A DNA stretch of 64,000 nucleotides from the NCBI GenBank assembly GCA_964510065.1, contig CAZEAC010000015.1:1-64000 (forward strand), given 5' to 3'. Of the stretch, positions 60,162 to 64,000 are shown one piece after another; the first letter of the stretch is position 1, and the number at the start of each line of letters is the position of its first letter. Source of the DNA: CAZEAC01 sp964510065 (GTDB lineage: Bacteria; Bdellovibrionota_C; UBA2361; CAIXSY01). The notes beneath the pieces were generated by a model. That model was given only the letters and a program-made list of their open reading frames with translations. It had not been told where the DNA came from and made no database searches. Position numbers and translations under genes: made by a program.

Positions 60162-61139
60162 ATGCGAGGCAAGCTGGCACGAGCACGTTCATTGTTGTTA
60201 CTGGGCATTAAAATAGTCGGTGCGCTTTGCGTTGCAATGATCATCACTGCCGGATACCTCGTCTACGATCAAGATAGCCAGATCCTCCCCGCGCTTACTT
60301 TGACTGCGCGAAATCAACCTCCACCAAATGGAGTGACCCGCTTGAAGATTCCAAGCACCGATAACGTAATGCTCGATGCCTGGTATGTTCCGGTGGGCAC
60401 AACGACCGCACGATTTCCGAAAGTCGCCTTACTTTTCCAGGGGAGCGGTGGCCAACTGCATGATTCCTTTCCAATGCAAGCAAGTTTCCGTGACCTCGGT
60501 ATCTCTTCGCTCTCCTTCGATTATCGGGGAGTCGGCCATAGCAGCGGATATCCATCGGAGCGCTCTTACTATGACGATGCGAGAGCGGTGTGGAAGTATC
60601 TCGTTACCTCACTAGGCGTCGCTCCCGATCAAATAATTGTCGTCGGAAGTTCGCTTGGAACCGGGTTCGCGGCATTCGTAGGAAAGGAGTTTCAACCTAC
60701 AATGATTGCGCTCCTTGCGCCCTATACTTCAATCCCTGATGTGGTCGCCTACAAACCTTTCTTGCGATTTCTGAGGCCGTTGCTCCGATATGAAATTCCG
60801 CAAGCAAGATTTCTCAAAGATTATCGTGGCTGTAGCGCATTATTTCACGGAACAAATGACAACGTGATTCCCTATGTTTTATCACAAAAGCTCGACACTC
60901 AACTTCGCGGAGTAGCTCGGCACCACCTCTACACTTTTGATGGTGTCGGCCATGAGATTTCAAGACAATTTTTCGAGACTCTTCAGGGCGCACTTACCGA
61001 CTGCGGGCTGGGCTCTCAATCTCCCGATAGAGAAATAGTCAATCACTGCGCCGCGCAATACTTGAAATGTCTAATTGGTCTCTTCCGCCGTCTGCAGCGC
61101 AGCACGCCGAGAGAGGAAGTCATCGACTGCCGATGCTAA
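60162..61139 (+). CDS. Membrane-anchored alpha/beta hydrolase
   Basis: 325 residues. One N-terminal membrane segment (about 12-33) followed by an alpha/beta hydrolase of the BEM46-like type: LLFQGSGG (oxyanion region), nucleophile S164 in VVGSSLGTG, D233 (GTNDNVIP) and H264 (GVGHEI). The substrate is unknown. The last ~23 codons overlap the 3' end of cheV on the other strand by 69 bp, which is long for convergent genes, so the C-terminus may be an extension. Confidence 0.85.
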   Translation: MRGKLARARSLLLLGIKIVGALCVAMIITAGYLVYDQDSQILPALTLTARNQPPPNGVTRLKIPSTDNVMLDAWYVPVGTTTARFPKVALLFQGSGGQLHDSFPMQASFRDLGISSLSFDYRGVGHSSGYPSERSYYDDARAVWKYLVTSLGVAPDQIIVVGSSLGTGFAAFVGKEFQPTMIALLAPYTSIPDVVAYKPFLRFLRPLLRYEIPQARFLKDYRGCSALFHGTNDNVIPYVLSQKLDTQLRGVARHHLYTFDGVGHEISRQFFETLQGALTDCGLGSQSPDREIVNHCAAQYLKCLIGLFRRLQRSTPREEVIDCRC

Positions 61140-62009
61140 CTGCCCAATCTGGGGTTTCGAGAAAGCCGCGTTTCCGCCTACTGCTCGGCATTTTGAAAGC
61201 ATCTGCTCATTTATGAGTGATGAGAAGAAAAGTACGGGCATTTCTGTAAAACGTTTATCGTTTCGTAACCTACGACAAAGCGTCAGCCCATCCATTTTCG
61301 GCATTTCGATATCCGAAATGATGATATCGAATTTCGACGGTGTTGAGTTCAAAAGCTCAAGACCCTGCTCACCATTTTTGGCCTGTACAATATCCGAGAA
61401 TCCTCCTTCACTGAGCACCTTGTAGACAAGCTTCTGTACAAGCGCTGAATCTTCGCAGTGAAGTATGCGCACCTGATCGCGTCGCACGGAAGAGCTTTTA
61501 ATCTCCGTGGCGTACGTCTCTATGTTCATTGATGGATCAAGAGCTGCAAGAATTGTCTCGAGGTCAATTATGAGAATGATACCTTCCGGCTTGCGCAATG
61601 TGCCGAGAACACTCGCGGTAGCCACGTCACCTGCACTCGCAGCAATCGGCTCAAATTCATCCCAGCCAGTTCTTTCGATTCGACTCACGGTATCGACAAT
61701 GAATCCAGTTCGACGGCCATTGAATTCAGTGACGACGAGTAACCGCTTCTGTGGCAGCTCGTCCTTTCGCTTGAGATGGATCGAAAGATCGATGATCGTT
61801 ATCGTTTCATCGCGAAAGGCCATCACTCCTATTATCTCAGGATGCGACGCGGGAATTAGCGAGATTACCGCGGGATCATAAACAGTGATTTGGCAGATTT
61901 TTGAAACGTTTATGCCGTATCTCTGCGGCCCAAGATTCACAATGAGAAACTCAACCTCGTTGGTTCCAGATTCGAGGAGAATCCCTTTATTTTTTGCCAA
62001 GTGGCTCAT
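61071..62009 (-). CDS. cheV: CheV-type chemotaxis coupling protein
   Basis: 312 residues. CheW-like domain at about 15-165 (EVEFLIVNLGPQRYGINVSKICQI; RRTGFIVDTVSRIE) fused to a receiver at about 178-300. The receiver has E186/D187 acidic residues, phosphoacceptor D233 (IIISDIEMPKMDG), S263/S264 and K285. CheV couples chemoreceptors to CheA and adapts by phosphorylation. A lone receiver gene lies just upstream. Its 3' end overlaps the hydrolase gene. Confidence 0.93.
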   Translation of the reverse strand: MSHLAKNKGILLESGTNEVEFLIVNLGPQRYGINVSKICQITVYDPAVISLIPASHPEIIGVMAFRDETITIIDLSIHLKRKDELPQKRLLVVTEFNGRRTGFIVDTVSRIERTGWDEFEPIAASAGDVATASVLGTLRKPEGIILIIDLETILAALDPSMNIETYATEIKSSSVRRDQVRILHCEDSALVQKLVYKVLSEGGFSDIVQAKNGEQGLELLNSTPSKFDIIISDIEMPKMDGLTLCRRLRNDKRFTEMPVLFFSSLINEQMLSKCRAVGGNAAFSKPQIGQLASAVDDFLSRRAALQTAEETN

Positions 62010-62087
62010 AATAAGGAAAATCGGGACTTTTCCCGAGATACTTAAGTAAAAAAAGAGAATTAATACTTTCCTAAGGGATTTGAAAAG

Positions 62088-62136
62088 CTATGCATTTCGT
62101 CGTCTCCAGAAAAGTCGACGCATACACAATGCATAG
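62088..62136. repeat. Small palindrome related to one arm of the structured element
   Basis: CTATGCAT (62088-62095) and ATGCATAG (62129-62136) are perfect complements. The stretch CTATGCATTTCGTC followed by TC matches the complement of the last part of the element at 6851-7040 (16 of 17 bases). It may be a truncated or distantly related copy, or chance. Confidence 0.4.
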
Positions 62137-62150
62137 TTATTTGAGGTCAA

Positions 62151-62588
62151 CTAGTTTACGGAAGTATGCTGAGTTGAATTTTTCTCGCTCCGCGCGCCCG
62201 AAGTTTGTATAATTCGCTCCATTTCTTTCATAAGCCTGTTGCCGTTTACAGGTTTTTCAAGAACGGCGTGGACACAGGTAAGTGACGTAAGTTTCCAGAG
62301 CTCAAGTAGGTCCACGACGGCGCTGCAGATTATTATATTCGGAATTGATTTGATAAGCCTTGAAGCACGGAGCTCTTCAGCAACTTTAAGAAAATCCTGC
62401 CCGGATACATGCGGCAACATCAAATCAAGAAGCACACAATCAAAGTGGGTCCCACCTAAATAATGATAAAGCCCCTCAGCACCATTCGCTGCCATCGTAA
62501 CATTAAACCCTGCCCTATCAAGCAACGTGCGAAAGTAGACCTGACTGACCTGCTCATCTTCAACTACAAGAACTCGGTGTTGTGCCAT
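62151..62588 (-). CDS. Single-domain response regulator
   Basis: 145 residues, CheY-like receiver without an output domain. Acidic pair E10/D11 (LVVEDEQ), phosphoacceptor D55 (CVLLDLMLPHVSG), S/T in ICSAVV, and K of LEKPVN. ATG 62588 gives the usual N-terminus; ATG 62600 is also in frame. It is 141 bp upstream of cheV, and the two may share a transcript and a kinase. Confidence 0.87.
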   Translation of the reverse strand: MAQHRVLVVEDEQVSQVYFRTLLDRAGFNVTMAANGAEGLYHYLGGTHFDCVLLDLMLPHVSGQDFLKVAEELRASRLIKSIPNIIICSAVVDLLELWKLTSLTCVHAVLEKPVNGNRLMKEMERIIQTSGARSEKNSTQHTSVN

Positions 62589-62837
62589 AGCGTGCCCCAA
62601 ATTTCGGAAATACTGATATTTCTGACGCGATTCGCTTGCCTATGCGGGCAGCTCTTCTCTTGCGTTGTATGGTCGACATTTGGTGAAAATGGCTTGAGAT
62701 AGAATATATAGGAGCATGTAATAATCGCTGACCAAGAATTGTTATTCTACAGGTAGGTATTTCCGAACGTCCTAAAACCAGGGTAGCTTCGATACTATTA
62801 TCCTGTTATTGCTTACCCTAGCTTGGACTTATGAAAC

Positions 62838-63743
62838 ATGCCGATCCATCACAGATTTCAAACGCTATTCTCCGGTTTTCTTATTGGTGCCCTGTGGATA
62901 CTCGCTACTAGCTGCTATTGCGAGGACACCAGCCTCCTTTCAATCCATCAGGACTCGCCACGGGGCTTTACCTTGGGCCTCACCCGATCAGGTAACAAGC
63001 CCCTGTATTATCTGCAGGTATTTTGTGAGCAAATTAACGCGCAGCCAGAAATTGAGGTTGTGCCCAATCCAATGCGAATTGTTATCGACTTTCCGGGAAT
63101 TCGTTTCGCCAAAAACCGCACTTTCGAGATCAAATCAGACAAGCGGCTTAAACAGCTGCGTTTTGGAAGTCATGCGGAGCGTGGTCGAATAGTCCTAGAT
63201 ATACAAGCAGATCAGGCTCCCGAGATTGTAAAAACGGTGACGGAGAAACAGCATGTTATCACGTTCGGTTGGGACGACGTCTCTACTAAGGCGGTAGGAA
63301 CTGCGACGGCGTCCGCCACACCAAGCCCAAATCCCACACCAAGCCAGAGTGCATTCGCCTCTCAGGTACCAACATCTTCGATAACGCCAGCTCCTTCACT
63401 CATTAAAGGTGGCGCCACTATTGATGCAATCAATAGCGCATCAGCCACCGCACTTGCTGATATCGTATTTCAACCTGCTACCCGCAGCGTCATAGTCAAA
63501 ATGACTCAGCCTTCGACACATACTTTTTCGAGACGAGATCTTACTTCGTTCGTTCTCACACTTAGCTCATGCGCGATTAATGACCGTCGGCTCGCCGCTG
63601 CAAGATTTCCCGAAGGCGATTTTCCTCATTTTCGATTTGCACAGGGACGCGCAGTCAATGGCACATGCGAAGTGGTGATCGGAGTCGATCCGAATACAGA
63701 ACTCAAAGCAGCCGCGCAAGGAACGACTATAGAGATAAAATAA
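62838..63743 (+). CDS. Exported AMIN-domain protein
   Basis: 301 residues. Signal peptide with a Cys after it (ILATSCYCED), possibly a poor lipobox. An AMIN domain at about 70-145 (MRIVIDFPGIRFAKNRTFEIKSDKRLKQLRFGSHAERGRIVLDIQA) is followed by a Ser/Thr/Pro linker (TASATPSPNPTPSQSA) and a second, degenerate domain with LTSFVLTLSSCAIND and FPHFRFAQGRAVNG. AMIN domains localise proteins to peptidoglycan and occur in PilQ and AmiC. Here neither catalytic nor secretin domain follows, so it would be an adaptor. Confidence 0.72.
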   Translation: MPIHHRFQTLFSGFLIGALWILATSCYCEDTSLLSIHQDSPRGFTLGLTRSGNKPLYYLQVFCEQINAQPEIEVVPNPMRIVIDFPGIRFAKNRTFEIKSDKRLKQLRFGSHAERGRIVLDIQADQAPEIVKTVTEKQHVITFGWDDVSTKAVGTATASATPSPNPTPSQSAFASQVPTSSITPAPSLIKGGATIDAINSASATALADIVFQPATRSVIVKMTQPSTHTFSRRDLTSFVLTLSSCAINDRRLAAARFPEGDFPHFRFAQGRAVNGTCEVVIGVDPNTELKAAAQGTTIEIK

Positions 63744-63791
63744 TAGCGTATATAAGTACACCGTAGCGTACATTTTCTGACTTCTTCCCAT

Positions 63792-63858
63792 CCCTGTGCT
63801 CTCCGTGACTCCGTGGTTTCTCAAAGTAAAATAACCACCGAGGTCACAGAGAACACAG
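63792..63858. repeat. Second, diverged copy of the HRDTE-type palindrome
   Basis: The left arm CCCTGTGCTCTCCGTGACTC matches the arm at 30229-30259 closely, and the right arm (63833-63858, AACCACCGAGGTCACAGAGA) is its imperfect complement with one inserted base. It starts about 50 bp after the AMIN gene stop, and flanks resemble those of the first copy (TTCTTC-CATC before, AGAGA-AGAGC-GAG after). Confidence 0.75.
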
Positions 63859-64000
63859 AGACAGAGCCGAGCAAAGAGAAAATTGATGATAGTACCGTGT
63901 ACTACGCCGTCGTTCGAGAACTATGCTCGGTTACTCGAGCACTTGCAAAATGTAAGATTCTCGCCGCTATTTTGTCGAGCGGGACTACGTGCTCGACGCC

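Noticed and set aside
1..64000. tRNA, rRNA, tmRNA, RNase P RNA or CRISPR array
   Set aside because: I looked in all gaps and saw no cloverleaf ending in CCA, no conserved rRNA stretch and no regularly spaced direct repeats; a covariance search would be decisive.

Overview
The window reads as one contiguous chromosomal segment of a flagellated, diderm (Gram-negative-type) bacterium of moderate GC. Lipoprotein signals plus lgt, two MltA murein hydrolases, a GreB/EttA pair, CheV and sigma-54-like promoters in front of flagellar operons fit a delta-proteobacterium-like lineage in the broad sense (Bdellovibrionota, Myxococcota, SAR324 and neighbours). A small bacterial histone fits the same picture. 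The lineage is an inference; there is no rRNA, tRNA or other decisive marker gene here, and I saw no CRISPR array, intact insertion sequence or prophage.

Layout. 1-8.5 kb: secreted CAP-domain protein, endonuclease IV, a Ser/Thr kinase fused to a response-regulator receiver, a Cys-rich secreted protein with a twin-arginine-signal partner, MltA, GreB and an HDOD-GAF regulator. 8.5-15.4 kb: bacterial histone, glutaredoxin, EttA, a second MltA (lipoprotein), two TRL-like lipoproteins and a LysR regulator, separated by several large palindromes. 15.4-30.3 kb: glutamate synthase large subunit with a LysR-type box, then mostly poorly characterised genes (trypsin-like protease, threonine-aldolase-like enzyme, DUF4153/4173 membrane protein, membrane-fused spermidine-synthase-like protein). 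30.3-45.9 kb: two leftward flagellar operons, flgB-flgC-fliE-fliF-fliH-fliI-fliJ-motE and motA-motB1-motB2-fliL-fliM-fliN-fliO-fliP-fliQ-fliR, separated by a TadG-like gene and a phosphatase. 46-64 kb: collagen-like protein, lgt, cyclophilin, SppA, HemJ-like protein, ECF sigma/anti-sigma pair, DUF817, several large unknown proteins, a degenerate cyclic-nucleotide-binding protein, EamA transporter, hydrolase, CheV plus a lone receiver, and an AMIN-domain protein.

How the genes work together. The two flagellar blocks supply the MS ring, proximal rod, export ATPase complex, C-ring (FliM/FliN), export gate and stator; fliG, flhA, flhB and flagellin genes must lie elsewhere. Both operons have a sigma-54-like -24/-12 element at a sensible distance. 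CheV and the lone receiver would link to chemotaxis. MltA, lgt, SppA, cyclophilin and the AMIN protein serve the envelope.

The strongest unexplained signals are non-coding. A pair of ~185-bp elements (6851-7040 and 15640-15821) share conserved unpaired blocks, but their long stems differ in sequence and keep pairing by compensatory change. Their non-Watson-Crick pairs are overwhelmingly G.T on the + strand, which suggests a structured RNA or single-stranded-DNA element. In addition, many large palindromes of unrelated sequence sit on or next to stop codons.
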